From the NCBI RefSeq assembly GCF_007713735.2, contig NZ_VMNW02000032.1, positions 17,343 through 81,342 on the forward strand: DNA of 64,000 nt. Reading direction: 5' to 3'. The notes under the pieces were generated by a model. The model made no database searches. It was not told the origin of the DNA and saw nothing but the letters and a program-made list of their open reading frames with translations. This document shows positions 1 to 8,595 of this stretch, piece by piece. This DNA is from Amycolatopsis acidicola (GTDB taxonomy: Bacteria > Actinomycetota > Actinomycetes > Mycobacteriales > Pseudonocardiaceae). The position numbers and the translations under genes are program-made. Every line of letters starts with the position of its first letter. Positions within the stretch are counted from its first letter, which is position 1.

Positions 1-325
1 GCGCGACCACCAGTGTCTGCCCGAAAACAAGCCTCCGGACCTGGCCCGGGGTGGCGCCTGCCGCTCGCATCAGGGCGTACTCGCGCTCGCGCTGGTTGAT
101 CACCAGCGCGACGGTCGAGACGATCGCGAACGCCACGATCGCGACGGTCCACGAACCGAGGATCATGGGCAGCAGGCGGAGGGTGTCCCCTTCCGGACCC
201 GTGCTGAGGCCGGTGTCCAGCAGCGCGGCGAACCCGGTCAGCAAAGCCGTCCCCGCGAAGATCACCCCGGCCGCGGCCACCTGCGAAACCGGCCGCAGGG
301 TACGGAAAACGAGTGCGCGCATCAT
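1..325 (-). CDS. FtsX-like ABC transporter permease (partial, N-terminal part)
   Basis: This is the membrane partner of the ATPase gene just upstream, cut off by the left window edge; about 108 codons are visible. The start is an ATG-ATG pair whose first ATG overlaps the ATPase stop (ATGA, 4 nt), so the two are translationally coupled. Two hydrophobic segments lie at about residues 16-36 and 55-76, followed by a charged stretch (NQREREYALMRAAGAT, residues 77-92) typical of the cytoplasmic side of FtsX/MacB-type permeases. Such permeases work with MacB/LolD-like ATPases in export or mechanotransmission; the substrate cannot be told here. Confidence 0.85.
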   Translation of the reverse strand, partial: MMRALVFRTLRPVSQVAAAGVIFAGTALLTGFAALLDTGLSTGPEGDTLRLLPMILGSWTVAIVAFAIVSTVALVINQREREYALMRAAGATPGQVRRLVFGQTLVVA

Positions 326-1074
326 CGCACCCCCGCTCGCGGACGGAGGTCCGCCAGCCGCGCGGCGACCCGCCCGGCGTCCGGCCGGTCCATCGTGTCC
401 ACGATCGTCCCGTCCGCGACGAAGACGACCTCGTCCGCGTAGGCGGCGACCGGGTCGTGCGTGACGAGCACGACCGTCTGCCCCGAGTTCGAGACGGAAT
501 CGCGCAACAGCAGCATTACCTTGGCCGCGGCGCGGACGTCGAGCGCGCCGGTGGGCTCGTCGGCGAAGATCACCGCCGGGTCGGCGAGCAACGCACGCGC
601 GATGGCGACGCGTTGCTGCTGGCCGCCCGAAAGCTGGTCGGGCCGGCGCCCGATCCGGTCACCGAGGCCGAGGCGGGCCAGCAGCTGTTCCGCGGCCCGG
701 TGCTTCCGGCGGCGGCCCGCGAGGTCACCCGGCAACGTCACGTTCTGCTCGATCGTCAAGGTGGGCAACAGGTTCAGCGCCTGGAAGACGAACCCGACGC
801 GCTCCCGGCGGAATTTCGTCAGCGCGGTCTCGTCGAGTTCGCCGAGGTCCGTGCCGTCGATCGACACCGAACCCGACGTGGGCCGGTCCAGCCCGGCGGC
901 GCAGTGCAGCAGGCTGCTCTTGCCGGACCCCGAAGGCCCCATCACGGCGGTGAACCGGTGCGGGGCGAAGTCGAAGGAAACGTGGTCGAGCGCGGTCACC
1001 TGGCCGGCACCCGCGCCGTAGGTTTTGCTCACCTCGCGTAATCGAACGGCGGGTGAGTACGTTGTACGAGTCAT
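322..1074 (-). CDS. ABC transporter ATP-binding protein (MacB/LolD-type)
   Basis: A 250-residue ATPase that would energise the FtsX-like permease encoded next to it. Walker A is GPSGSGKS (about residues 46-53), the ABC signature LSGGQQQR starts near 148, and Walker B is VIFADEP near 168, followed by the D-loop. I chose the ATG at 1074; the frame stays open to 1098. Codon 12 is TTA, rare in such high-GC DNA and in Streptomyces a target of bldA-dependent control; whether that applies here is unknown. The gene is divergent from a TetR regulator starting at 1197, the likely controller of this exporter. Confidence 0.9.
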   Translation of the reverse strand: MTRTTYSPAVRLREVSKTYGAGAGQVTALDHVSFDFAPHRFTAVMGPSGSGKSSLLHCAAGLDRPTSGSVSIDGTDLGELDETALTKFRRERVGFVFQALNLLPTLTIEQNVTLPGDLAGRRRKHRAAEQLLARLGLGDRIGRRPDQLSGGQQQRVAIARALLADPAVIFADEPTGALDVRAAAKVMLLLRDSVSNSGQTVVLVTHDPVAAYADEVVFVADGTIVDTMDRPDAGRVAARLADLRPRAGVR

Positions 1075-1088
1075 AATACGAACGGTAC
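1057..1088. promoter_or_regulatory. Imperfect inverted repeat between ABC exporter and TetR genes
   Basis: An imperfect palindrome bounded by GTAC on both sides, left arm GTACGTTGTACGA and right arm (reverse complement) GTACCGTTCGTATTA, which align only with small gaps. It overlaps the chosen ATG of the ATPase gene (1072-1074). It is a plausible operator for the divergent TetR protein, but the symmetry is weak. Confidence 0.3.
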
Positions 1089-1196
1089 TGAGCTGCACCT
1101 TTGCCGGGAATCGGGAACTCCCCTCGGTTTCCGGTAGGGAAAACCCCCTGTTGCGGCGGGACGATATGCTGCGGGAGCGTGACGAAAAGGGGACCG

Positions 1197-1991
1197 ATGG
1201 ACTGCCTCACCTGTGGACGCGCCTTGCGGGAGGCCGGCCGCGGGAGGCCGCCCCGCTACTGCTCACGCGCCTGCCGGAGCAAGGCGTACCGCGCGCGTCT
1301 CGCCGATCGCACCGAACCGCCGGCGTGGGATGAAACCCTTACCGCGCAACGAATCGTGCGGGCGGCGATCGAGCTCGCCGACGAAGGCGGCGCCGCGGCC
1401 CTGTCCATGCGGGCGCTCGCCGCACGGCTCGGCTCCGGCGCGATGTCGCTGTACCGGTACGTGGCGAACCGCGACGACCTCGTAGACCTGATGGCCGACG
1501 CGGTGTTCGCCGAGCGCCCACTACCCGAGGACGGCGCGCCCGAGGGCTGGCGGGCGAAGCTCGAACTGTCCGCGCGGGCGGAGTGGGCCGTCTACCAGGC
1601 GCACCCGTGGCTGCCCCAGCTCGGGCTCATCACGCGGCCGCCGATCGGGCCGAACCTGATGGCCTACACGGATTGGCGAATGCAGGCGGTGGCGGCGGAG
1701 CACGACGTCCCGTTCGCCACGCTCGTGCAGGTAGCCACCCTGGTCACTTCCTTCGTGCAGAGCGCCGCCCTGTCCGAAAACCGGGAACGACAGGAGACCG
1801 GCCTGAGCCGCCGGGAGTGGATGCGGTCGCGGCAGCGGGTCATCGACCGGAGCCTGCGCGCCCGCCCGTTGCCGATGATCGCGCGGTTCGGCGAGGAAGC
1901 GTTCCAGGCCACCCAACCCCAGGCGGTGTTCGAGTTCGGGCTGGAACGCATCCTCGACGGCATCGGGCTCCTGCTCGTTCAACCCACGTAA
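1197..1991 (+). CDS. TetR family regulator with N-terminal cysteine motif
   Basis: A 264-residue repressor-type protein. The start is the ATG at 1197 behind an AAAAGGGG ribosome site; the frame is open further upstream but without support. Residues 1-40 carry four cysteines (C3, C6, C22, C26; CxxC then CxxxC in an Arg-rich context) that look like a small zinc-binding knuckle, followed by a TetR helix-turn-helix at about 45-95 (SMRALAARLG...MSLYRYV) and a TetR C-terminal ligand domain. It is divergent from the ABC exporter, so drug- or ligand-responsive control of that exporter is the likely role. The 3' end overlaps the convergent monooxygenase gene by 13 bp. Confidence 0.88.
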   Translation: MDCLTCGRALREAGRGRPPRYCSRACRSKAYRARLADRTEPPAWDETLTAQRIVRAAIELADEGGAAALSMRALAARLGSGAMSLYRYVANRDDLVDLMADAVFAERPLPEDGAPEGWRAKLELSARAEWAVYQAHPWLPQLGLITRPPIGPNLMAYTDWRMQAVAAEHDVPFATLVQVATLVTSFVQSAALSENRERQETGLSRREWMRSRQRVIDRSLRARPLPMIARFGEEAFQATQPQAVFEFGLERILDGIGLLLVQPT

Positions 1992-3355
1992 CCATCCGGC
2001 CGGATGAAGACCTTCGCCCCGTCCGACGCGTCGTAGGCGGCGAAGGCGTGGCCATCGGTGTCCACGACGTACGGGCCCGCGCAGGTCTGGCCGGGACGAA
2101 GCACGGCGTAGGAGTGCGGCGCTTCCGGCGCGGCAGCCCCGAACACCAGCTGTGTCTCATGTGGACCACGGAACAGCTCGAACAGCCTGGTGCGCCTGCC
2201 ATCCGCGTCGACGACCGGCGCGTCGGGCGCACGGTCACCGGGGACGAGCTTGCCTTCGGTGGTCCGGTAGCTGATGTCGAGCTGACGGGTGTTCTCGCCG
2301 CGTTCGTGGGCGTTCTCGGCGCCCTCCTTGTACCGCTCCATCAGTTCCGTGCTCAACCCGAGAACGCGCGCGGCGACACCACGCCGCTCCGTCTCGTAGG
2401 TGTCGAGCAGGTCCGGCGAACCGTCGGCCAGCTTCCAGCCGAGGTTGTACGCGTCCTGCACGCCGGTGTTCAGCCCCTGCCCGCCGGTCGGCGGGTGCAC
2501 GTGCGCGGCGTCGCCGGCCAGGAACACCCGGCCTTCCCGGAACCGCGCGGCCAGCCGGATGTTGGGCCGCCACACCGTTGACCACGTCAGCTTCGTCAGC
2601 CGCACGTGCGCGCCGGTCACGTCGATCTTGCTCTGCAACGTTTCCAGCGAGGTCGAACTGTCCTCTTCGGACAGCGGCGCGCCGAACTGGAAGAGCCCGT
2701 CCGTACTGGGCAACGGGCTCAGCATCACCCCGGTCATCGGGTCGTCCGCCTTCGCGAACCAGTACCCGTACTCGTGGTCCAGCCCGTCCGCCGCGACGTC
2801 GCCCAGCAGCATCCGGACCGACTCGTCCGTGGTGCCCTCGAAGGGAATTCCCAGCGTCTTGCGGACGGCGCTGCGCCCGCCGTCGGCGCCGACCAGGTAC
2901 GTCGCGCGCACCGTCTCGCCGGTGGACAGCCGCGCGGTGACGCCGTCCTCGTCCTGCTCGAAGTCGAGCAGCTCCGTGCCCAGCTCCACGTGCACGCCGA
3001 ACTCCGCGAGCCGGTCGCGCAGGATGCCCTCGGTCTGCGACTGCCCCAGCATCCGGGCGTTCGGATAGGGCACGTCCGGCCGGGGCTGCTCAGGCTCGGC
3101 CATCCGCCGGTTCATGGTGTGCTCGCCGTCCAGGTACACCCGGAACTCCGGCGCCGGGCGGCCCGCGGCGAGCACGGCGTCGAGCACCCCGAGGTCTTCG
3201 AAGACCTCCATCGTGCGCGGCTGCAGCCCGTCGCCACGCGAGCCCGCGAAGTACTCGGTCGCTTTGTCGATAATCCGCACGTCGAGGCCCCGCCGGGCGA
3301 GATCGATGGCCAGCGTCAGGCCGGTCGGCCCGGCTCCCGCGATGAGTGTCGTCAT
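1979..3355 (-). CDS. FAD-dependent aromatic-ring monooxygenase
   Basis: A 458-residue class A flavoprotein hydroxylase of the PHBH type. It has the N-terminal FAD site GAGPTGL (residues 6-12), the DG motif GADGGRSAVRK in the middle and the ribose-binding GD motif GRVFLAGDAAH with the following HPPTGGQG loop. The C-terminal 90 residues (from RAPDAPVVD) resemble the thioredoxin-like tail of aromatic hydroxylases and rifampicin-type monooxygenases. The start is the ATG at 3355, behind GGAGAT, rather than the upstream in-frame ATGs. It is divergent from a TetR gene across two palindromic sites, so it is probably repressed by that protein and induced by an aromatic substrate. Substrate unknown. 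Confidence 0.9.
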   Translation of the reverse strand: MTTLIAGAGPTGLTLAIDLARRGLDVRIIDKATEYFAGSRGDGLQPRTMEVFEDLGVLDAVLAAGRPAPEFRVYLDGEHTMNRRMAEPEQPRPDVPYPNARMLGQSQTEGILRDRLAEFGVHVELGTELLDFEQDEDGVTARLSTGETVRATYLVGADGGRSAVRKTLGIPFEGTTDESVRMLLGDVAADGLDHEYGYWFAKADDPMTGVMLSPLPSTDGLFQFGAPLSEEDSSTSLETLQSKIDVTGAHVRLTKLTWSTVWRPNIRLAARFREGRVFLAGDAAHVHPPTGGQGLNTGVQDAYNLGWKLADGSPDLLDTYETERRGVAARVLGLSTELMERYKEGAENAHERGENTRQLDISYRTTEGKLVPGDRAPDAPVVDADGRRTRLFELFRGPHETQLVFGAAAPEAPHSYAVLRPGQTCAGPYVVDTDGHAFAAYDASDGAKVFIRPDGYVG

Positions 3356-3358
3356 AGC

Positions 3359-3387
3359 TGAATCTCCATTCACTGAACTTTGATTCA
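3359..3387. promoter_or_regulatory. Tandem palindromic operators between monooxygenase and TetR
   Basis: Two similar palindromes lie side by side: TGAATCTCCATTCA (3359-3372) and TGAACTTTGATTCA (3374-3387), 15 bp centre to centre. They sit in the short gap between the divergent monooxygenase start (3355) and TetR start (3425), the usual place for a TetR autoregulatory operator. Confidence 0.6.
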
Positions 3388-3424
3388 TCATTGCCCGCTG
3401 ATAGGTTCCTGTCAAGGAGGTGCC

Positions 3425-4021
3425 GTGAAACGCAGCGAGAAGGCGGCCGAGACCGAAGCGGCGCTGAAGGCTGCGGCGAAGCGCGTGTTCGCCGCACGCG
3501 GTTACCTGAACACGAAGATCACCGACATCACGGCCGAGGCGGGGCGCGCGGCGGGATCCTTCTACAACCACTTCGCGGGCAAGGAAGAACTGCTCGAAGC
3601 GCTACTGAAGGACATGTCCGCGGAGAGCGACAATGTGGCGCTGGAGGCCGAGCACAAGTCGGACTTCACCGACCCGGACGCCGTCCGCTTCCACGTGGCC
3701 GCGTACTGGCGCTTCTATCGCGCGAACACCGCCACCCTGCGCGCGCTCGCCGAGGCGTCACTGGTCAACGAGACCTTCGCCAAGACCTACGCGAAGTTCG
3801 GCGAGAACGAGATGGCCGACGTCCTCGGCCACCTGAAGTACATCACCGACGCGGGGCTGACACTGCCGACCACGCCGATGTCCAGCCTGAGCCTGATGTA
3901 CGCCATGGTCGACACCTACGTCCGGCGCTGGCACGAGGTCGGCAGCGAACTCGACGAGGACCAGGCCATCGAGGCACTGACGCGGTTCGTCTACCGCGGC
4001 TTGACCGGCAAGGACTGTTAG
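3425..4021 (+). CDS. TetR/AcrR family transcriptional regulator
   Basis: A 198-residue protein with a TetR helix-turn-helix at about residues 10-55 (ALKAAAKRVFAARGY, ITDITAEAGRAAGSFYNHF) and an alpha-helical ligand domain after it. The GTG at 3425 is chosen because AAGGAGG precedes it at 3415-3421. It is divergent from the flavin monooxygenase, and tandem palindromes lie between them, so it is the probable local repressor. The 3' end overlaps the convergent dapC gene by 4 nt. Confidence 0.9.
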   Translation: MKRSEKAAETEAALKAAAKRVFAARGYLNTKITDITAEAGRAAGSFYNHFAGKEELLEALLKDMSAESDNVALEAEHKSDFTDPDAVRFHVAAYWRFYRANTATLRALAEASLVNETFAKTYAKFGENEMADVLGHLKYITDAGLTLPTTPMSSLSLMYAMVDTYVRRWHEVGSELDEDQAIEALTRFVYRGLTGKDC

Positions 4022-5109
4022 CCCGCCAGGCGATCCGCGGCCGCGGCCACGCGCTCGTCGGTGGCCGTCAGCGCCACGCGGACATGCTCCCCGCCGCGGG
4101 GCCCGTAGAAGGTGCCCGGGGCGACCAGGATCCCGCGCTCGGCGAGCCAGTTCACCGTCTGCCAGGAATCCTCGCCCCTGGTGGCCCACAGGTACAGCCC
4201 GGCCTCGGAGTCGTCGATCCGGAAACCGTTGTCCTGCAACGCCTTCTGCAGGGTCAGCCGGCGGCGGGCGTACCGCTCGCGCTGCACGGCCAGGAAGTCG
4301 TCGTCCGCCAAGGCCACCGTGATGGCCTCCTGCACCGGCCGCGGCACGATCATCCCGGCGTGCTTGCGCACCTCGAGCAGCCGCGAGACCAGCTCCGGGT
4401 CACCCGTGACGAACCCGGCGCGGTAACTGGCCAGATTGGCCGACTTGGACAGCGAGTGCACCGCCAGCAGGCCGGTGAAATCCCCGCCGGAGACCGAGGG
4501 ATGCAGGATCGAAACCGGCTCGCCCTCCCAGCCGAGCGCCAGGTAGCACTCGTCGGAAACCACGACCACGTCCCGCTCGCGCGCCCACTCGACCACCTTG
4601 CGCAGGTGATCGGCGCCGAGCACCTTGCCGGTGGGGTTGGACGGCGAGTTCAGCCAGACCAGCGACGGCCGCTGCGGGCCGATCGCGAACAGGCTGTCCG
4701 CGCGCAGCACCGACGCACCCGCCAGCAGCGCGCCGACTTCGTACGTCGGATACGCCAGCTCGGGGATGACGACGGTTTCGCCGGGGCCGACGCCCAGCAG
4801 CCGCGGCAGCCACGCCACCAGCTCCTTCGAGCCGATGGTCGGCAGCACCGCGGCCGGGTCGATGCCCGTCACCCCGTGCCGGCGCGCCAGCGCGGAGACC
4901 GCGGACTCCCGCAGCTCCGGCGTGCCGTGCGTGGTGGGGTAGCCCGGGATGTCCGACACCGAGGCGAGCGCCTCGCGGATGTGCCCTGGAACGGGATCCA
5001 CCGGCGTGCCGACCGAGAGATCGACCGCGCCGCCGGGATGGGCGGACGCGGCCGTCTTGGCACCGGCCAGTGAATCCCAGGGAAAGTCGGGCAGCGCCGT
5101 GGAACTCAT
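4018..5109 (-). CDS. dapC: Succinyldiaminopimelate transaminase DapC
   Basis: A 363-residue class I/II PLP aminotransferase. It has the Asn-Pro loop LNSPSNPTGK, the aspartate motif VVVSDECYLALGW and the PLP lysine in HSLSKSANLASYR. In actinobacteria the gene next to the 7Fe ferredoxin fdxA is consistently this lysine-pathway (N-succinyl-L,L-diaminopimelate) transaminase, and length and sequence fit. The ATG overlaps the fdxA stop by 3 nt, so the two form a coupled operon. Confidence 0.92.
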   Translation of the reverse strand: MSSTALPDFPWDSLAGAKTAASAHPGGAVDLSVGTPVDPVPGHIREALASVSDIPGYPTTHGTPELRESAVSALARRHGVTGIDPAAVLPTIGSKELVAWLPRLLGVGPGETVVIPELAYPTYEVGALLAGASVLRADSLFAIGPQRPSLVWLNSPSNPTGKVLGADHLRKVVEWARERDVVVVSDECYLALGWEGEPVSILHPSVSGGDFTGLLAVHSLSKSANLASYRAGFVTGDPELVSRLLEVRKHAGMIVPRPVQEAITVALADDDFLAVQRERYARRRLTLQKALQDNGFRIDDSEAGLYLWATRGEDSWQTVNWLAERGILVAPGTFYGPRGGEHVRVALTATDERVAAAADRLAG

Positions 5110-5426
5110 TCGCCCTGCGGGGGCAGGTCCTTGATCCACTGCGGGTCGTCCGGGGTCTTGCCGACCTTGGACGCGCCGCCGGGGGACCCGAGCTTGTCGA
5201 AGAAGTCCACGTTCGCCTTGGTGTAGTTCGACCACTCGTCGGGGACGTCGTCCTCGTAGTAAATGGCTTCCACGGGGCACACCGGCTCGCAGGCGCCGCA
5301 GTCCACGCACTCGTCGGGGTGGATGTAGAGCATCCGCTCACCCTCGTAGATGCAGTCGACGGGGCACTCGTCGATGCACGCCTTGTCGAGCACGTCGACG
5401 CAGGGCTCGGCGATCACGTAGGTCAC
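5106..5426 (-). CDS. fdxA: 7Fe/8Fe ferredoxin FdxA
   Basis: A 106-residue bacterial ferredoxin, an electron carrier with one 3Fe-4S and one 4Fe-4S cluster in related proteins. Visible cysteine motifs are CVDVLDKACIDECPVDC and CVDCGACEPVCP, in the usual positions for this family, followed by an acidic C-terminal tail. The GTG at 5426 is preceded by CAGGAG at good spacing; the longer upstream frame is not needed. It is the first gene of an operon with dapC. Confidence 0.95.
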   Translation of the reverse strand: MTYVIAEPCVDVLDKACIDECPVDCIYEGERMLYIHPDECVDCGACEPVCPVEAIYYEDDVPDEWSNYTKANVDFFDKLGSPGGASKVGKTPDDPQWIKDLPPQGE

Positions 5427-5544
5427 TGCGTTCTCCTGCTGTGTGAATGAGATCCAGCTACGACCTCGGACATTACGCGTCCTTGGCGGGGTGTTCGAAG
5501 GTAAGGGCACCCTTATGCCGCATGGTATCCGGACAATGTGACAC

Positions 5545-6273
5545 GTGGACGCGATGGAGACACTCGAGACGGCTTGCGCCGACGCGTGGCGGGCCCCGGT
5601 CGAGGACAAGGTCGGTGACTGGCGGTTGCGCGCGGCCGGGGGCTTCACCGGGCGGGCCAACAGCGCGCTCGCGATCGGCGATCCGGGCGTACCGGTGGCC
5701 GAGGCTCTGGATCGAGTCTGTGAGTTCGCCCACTTACACGGCCTCCCGCCCGTGGTACAGACCGTGTTCGACAGCAAGACCGAGCGTGCCGTCGAGGAAG
5801 CGGGCTGGGTGCCCAACGCGAGCCACGCGGCAGGGCACCTGGTGTCGGTGCTCGTCGGCCCGCTGGGCGCGGGCAGCGATCGCGCGGAGATCCTCACCTC
5901 GCCCACGGAATCGTGGTGGGAGCTGGCCGCGGACACCACCGAACCGTCGCCGGCGCAGCGCCACGTGCTGACCACCGGCGAGATCGGCTACGGCGTGGCG
6001 GAGATCACGGCGGGCGCGGTGCGGGCCGCGGTGGTCGGCGACCTGCTGCACATCTCCCGGCTCGCGGTGCGCCCCGAGCACCGCCGGCGCGGTCTGGCCA
6101 GTGCGTTGATGGCGGCGTGCGGACCGTGGGCGGCGGCGCGCGGCGCCACCCGTTGCGTGCTCCAGGTGGCGACGGGCAACGAGGCCGCGCTGGCACTGTA
6201 CGAGGGGCTCGGATTCGTGGAGCACCATCGGTATCGGTACTGGGTTCGCCCGTGCGAGGATCGCTCCTCGTGA
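5545..6273 (+). CDS. GNAT family N-acetyltransferase
   Basis: A 242-residue acyltransferase. The C-terminal GNAT fold is clear, with the acetyl-CoA loop RPEHRRRGLASALM (near residue 180) and the final LYEGLGFVEHHRYRYW element. The N-terminal half (from WRLRAAGGFTGRANSAL) is characteristic of an actinobacterial two-domain GNAT subfamily; the substrate is unknown. Either the GTG at 5545 or the ATG at 5554 could be the start. Its TGA overlaps the GTG of fbiA (GTGA), so it is co-translated with the F420 genes. Confidence 0.85.
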   Translation: MDAMETLETACADAWRAPVEDKVGDWRLRAAGGFTGRANSALAIGDPGVPVAEALDRVCEFAHLHGLPPVVQTVFDSKTERAVEEAGWVPNASHAAGHLVSVLVGPLGAGSDRAEILTSPTESWWELAADTTEPSPAQRHVLTTGEIGYGVAEITAGAVRAAVVGDLLHISRLAVRPEHRRRGLASALMAACGPWAAARGATRCVLQVATGNEAALALYEGLGFVEHHRYRYWVRPCEDRSS

Positions 6274-7265
6274 AGGTTGTCGTAGTTGTCGGCGGGGTGG
6301 GCGGCGCCCGCTTCCTGCTCGGCGTGAAGGCCGCGCTCGGCCTCCCGCCCATCGGTACCGGCGAGTCCCCGCACGAGGTCACCGCGGTGGTCAATACCGG
6401 GGACGACGTGTGGATGCACGGCCTGCGGATCTGCCCCGACCTCGACACGTGCATGTACACCCTCGGCGGCGGGATCGACACCGAACGCGGCTGGGGGCAC
6501 CAGGGCGAGACGTGGGTGGTCAAGGAGGAGCTGGCCGCCTACGACGCCGAGCCGAGCTGGTTCGGCTTGGGCGACAAGGACATCGCGACCCACCTCATCC
6601 GCAGCCAGATGCTGCGCGCCGGCTACCCGCTTTCGGCGGTGACCGAGGCGTTGTGCGCCCGCTGGACGCCGGGCGTGAAGCTGCTGCCGATGACGGACGA
6701 CCGCGTGGAGACGCACGTGGTGGTCGACGACCCGGAGCAGCCTGGTCAGCGCAAAGCCCTGCACTTCCAGGAATGGTGGGTGCGCTACAAGGCCGGGCTG
6801 CCCGCGCATTCGATCGTGCCGGTCGGCGCGGACGAAGCCAAGGCGGGCCCTGGCGTGCTCGAAGCGATCGCCGAGGCGGACGCGGTGCTGTTCGCCCCGT
6901 CGAACCCGGTCGTCTCGGTGGGCACGGTGCTGAGCGTGCCGGGAGTGCGCGAAGCCCTGCGCAAGACGGCGGGCGGAGTGGTCGGCGTTTCGCCGATCAT
7001 CGGCGGGAAAGCCGTGCGGGGTATGGCCGACGAGTGCCTGACCGCGATCGGCGTCGAGACCTCGGCCGAGGCGGTCGGGCGACATTACGGCTCGCGGCAG
7101 ACGTCCGAGGACGGCCTGCTCGACGGCTGGCTCGTCGCCTCCGGCGAGACGGTGCATGTGCCCGGCGTCGCGGTGCGCGCGGTGCCGTTGCTGATGTCCG
7201 ATGTGGACGCGACGGCCGCGATGGCGCGGGCGGCGCTCGAACTGTCCGGAGTGGACGTTGTCTGA
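6270..7265 (+). CDS. fbiA: 2-phospho-L-lactate/phosphoenolpyruvate transferase FbiA (CofD)
   Basis: A 331-residue enzyme of coenzyme F420 biosynthesis. CofD/FbiA transfers the phospho-organic acid moiety from an activated guanosine dinucleotide to the deazaflavin Fo, giving F420-0 or its dehydro form. Typical features are the N-terminal VVVGGVGGARFL, NTGDDVWMHGLRICPDLDTC, and later FAPSNPVVS and SPIIGGKAVRG. The GTG start overlaps the preceding GNAT stop and the gene runs 8 nt into fbiB, so the three are one transcription unit. Confidence 0.95.
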   Translation: MKVVVVVGGVGGARFLLGVKAALGLPPIGTGESPHEVTAVVNTGDDVWMHGLRICPDLDTCMYTLGGGIDTERGWGHQGETWVVKEELAAYDAEPSWFGLGDKDIATHLIRSQMLRAGYPLSAVTEALCARWTPGVKLLPMTDDRVETHVVVDDPEQPGQRKALHFQEWWVRYKAGLPAHSIVPVGADEAKAGPGVLEAIAEADAVLFAPSNPVVSVGTVLSVPGVREALRKTAGGVVGVSPIIGGKAVRGMADECLTAIGVETSAEAVGRHYGSRQTSEDGLLDGWLVASGETVHVPGVAVRAVPLLMSDVDATAAMARAALELSGVDVV

Positions 7266-8595
7266 ACATTCCGCGGACCGGCTGGAGATCCTGCCGGTGC
7301 CTGGCCTGCCGGAGTTCCGGCCCGGCGACGACCTGACCGGGGCGATCGCCGGTGCCGCGCCGTGGCTGCGCTCCGGTGACGTGCTGGTGGTGACCAGCAA
7401 GGTCGTGTCCAAGATCGAGGGCAGGCTGGTGCGCGTCCCCGCCGACCCGGAGGAACGGGACGCGGCGCGGCGGAAGCTGGTCGAGCAGGAGGCGGTCAAG
7501 GTGATCGCCCGGTTCGGCCGGACGATGATCACCCAGAACCGGATCGGGATCGTGCAGGCCGCGTCCGGGGTGGACGGGTCGAACGTGGCTGGCGACGAGA
7601 TCGCCTTGCTGCCGACGGATCCCGACGCTTCCGCGCTGGCGTTGCGCAACGGACTGCGGGAACGGCTCGGGGTCGAGGTCGCGGTCGTGGTCACCGACAC
7701 GATGGGCCGGGCGTGGCGGGTCGGGCAGACCGACGCGGCGATCGGCTCGTCCGGGGTGAAGGTGCTGCACTCCTACGAGGGCGAGATCGACGAGCAGGGC
7801 AACGAACTGCAGGTCACCGAGATCGCGGTGGCCGACGAGCTGGCGGCGGCCGCGGACCTGGTGAAGGGCAAGCTGCGCGCCACCCCGGTCGCGGTGGTCC
7901 GCGGACTGTCCCTTGTGGACGACGGTTCGACCGCGCGGAAACTGGTCCGGCCCGTCGAGGAGGACATGTTCCGGCTCGGCGTGAACGAGGCGATCGCGCA
8001 GGGCCGCCGCGAGGCCGTCCCGGCGCGGCGTTCGGTCCGGCGGTTCAGTGATCAGGCTGTCGATCCCGCGGCGGTGCGCAGGTCGGTCGCCGCCGCGCTC
8101 ACCGCTCCGGCGCCGCACCACACGCATCCGGTGCGGTTCGTGTGGCTGCGCGAGGCCGGGCTGCGCCGCAAACTGCTCGAAGCGATGCGCGAATCCTGGC
8201 GGGCGGACCTGCGGGGTGACCGGTTCACCGACGAGCAGGTCGCGAAACGCCTCGGCCGCGGGGACATCCTGTTCGAAGCGCCCGAGGTGGTGCTGCCGTT
8301 CCTGGTCGCGGAGGGCGCGCACACGTATCCCGACGAGCGACGGAATGCCTGTGAGCGCACCATGTTCACGGTCGCGGGCGGCGCGGCCGTGCAGGGTCTG
8401 CTGGTCGCGCTCGCGGCGGAGGAGCTGGGGTCGTGCTGGATCGGTTCGACGATCTTCGCCGCCGACCTGGTGCGTGACGTGCTGGGGCTCGACGCGTCCT
8501 GGCAGCCGCTGGGCGCGGTCGCGATCGGGCACCCGGCCGAAGCGGTACCGTCGCGGGAGCTGGGCGAGCCGGGGGAAGGACTGCTGGAACTGTGA
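7258..8595 (+). CDS. fbiB: Coenzyme F420 biosynthesis protein FbiB (CofE ligase plus nitroreductase-fold domain)
   Basis: A 445-residue two-domain protein. The N-terminal part (to about residue 245) is the CofE gamma-glutamyl ligase, with VVVTSKVVSKIEG and VVVTDTMGRAWR. The C-terminal half starts at RRSVRRFSDQ and is the FMN-binding nitroreductase-like domain, which in mycobacterial FbiB takes part in F420 maturation. The TTG at 7258 is chosen: it follows GGAG (7248-7251) and starts the protein about 11 residues before the first CofE strand. It overlaps fbiA by 8 nt and the NUDIX gene by 4 nt. Confidence 0.95.
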   Translation: MSEHSADRLEILPVPGLPEFRPGDDLTGAIAGAAPWLRSGDVLVVTSKVVSKIEGRLVRVPADPEERDAARRKLVEQEAVKVIARFGRTMITQNRIGIVQAASGVDGSNVAGDEIALLPTDPDASALALRNGLRERLGVEVAVVVTDTMGRAWRVGQTDAAIGSSGVKVLHSYEGEIDEQGNELQVTEIAVADELAAAADLVKGKLRATPVAVVRGLSLVDDGSTARKLVRPVEEDMFRLGVNEAIAQGRREAVPARRSVRRFSDQAVDPAAVRRSVAAALTAPAPHHTHPVRFVWLREAGLRRKLLEAMRESWRADLRGDRFTDEQVAKRLGRGDILFEAPEVVLPFLVAEGAHTYPDERRNACERTMFTVAGGAAVQGLLVALAAEELGSCWIGSTIFAADLVRDVLGLDASWQPLGAVAIGHPAEAVPSRELGEPGEGLLEL

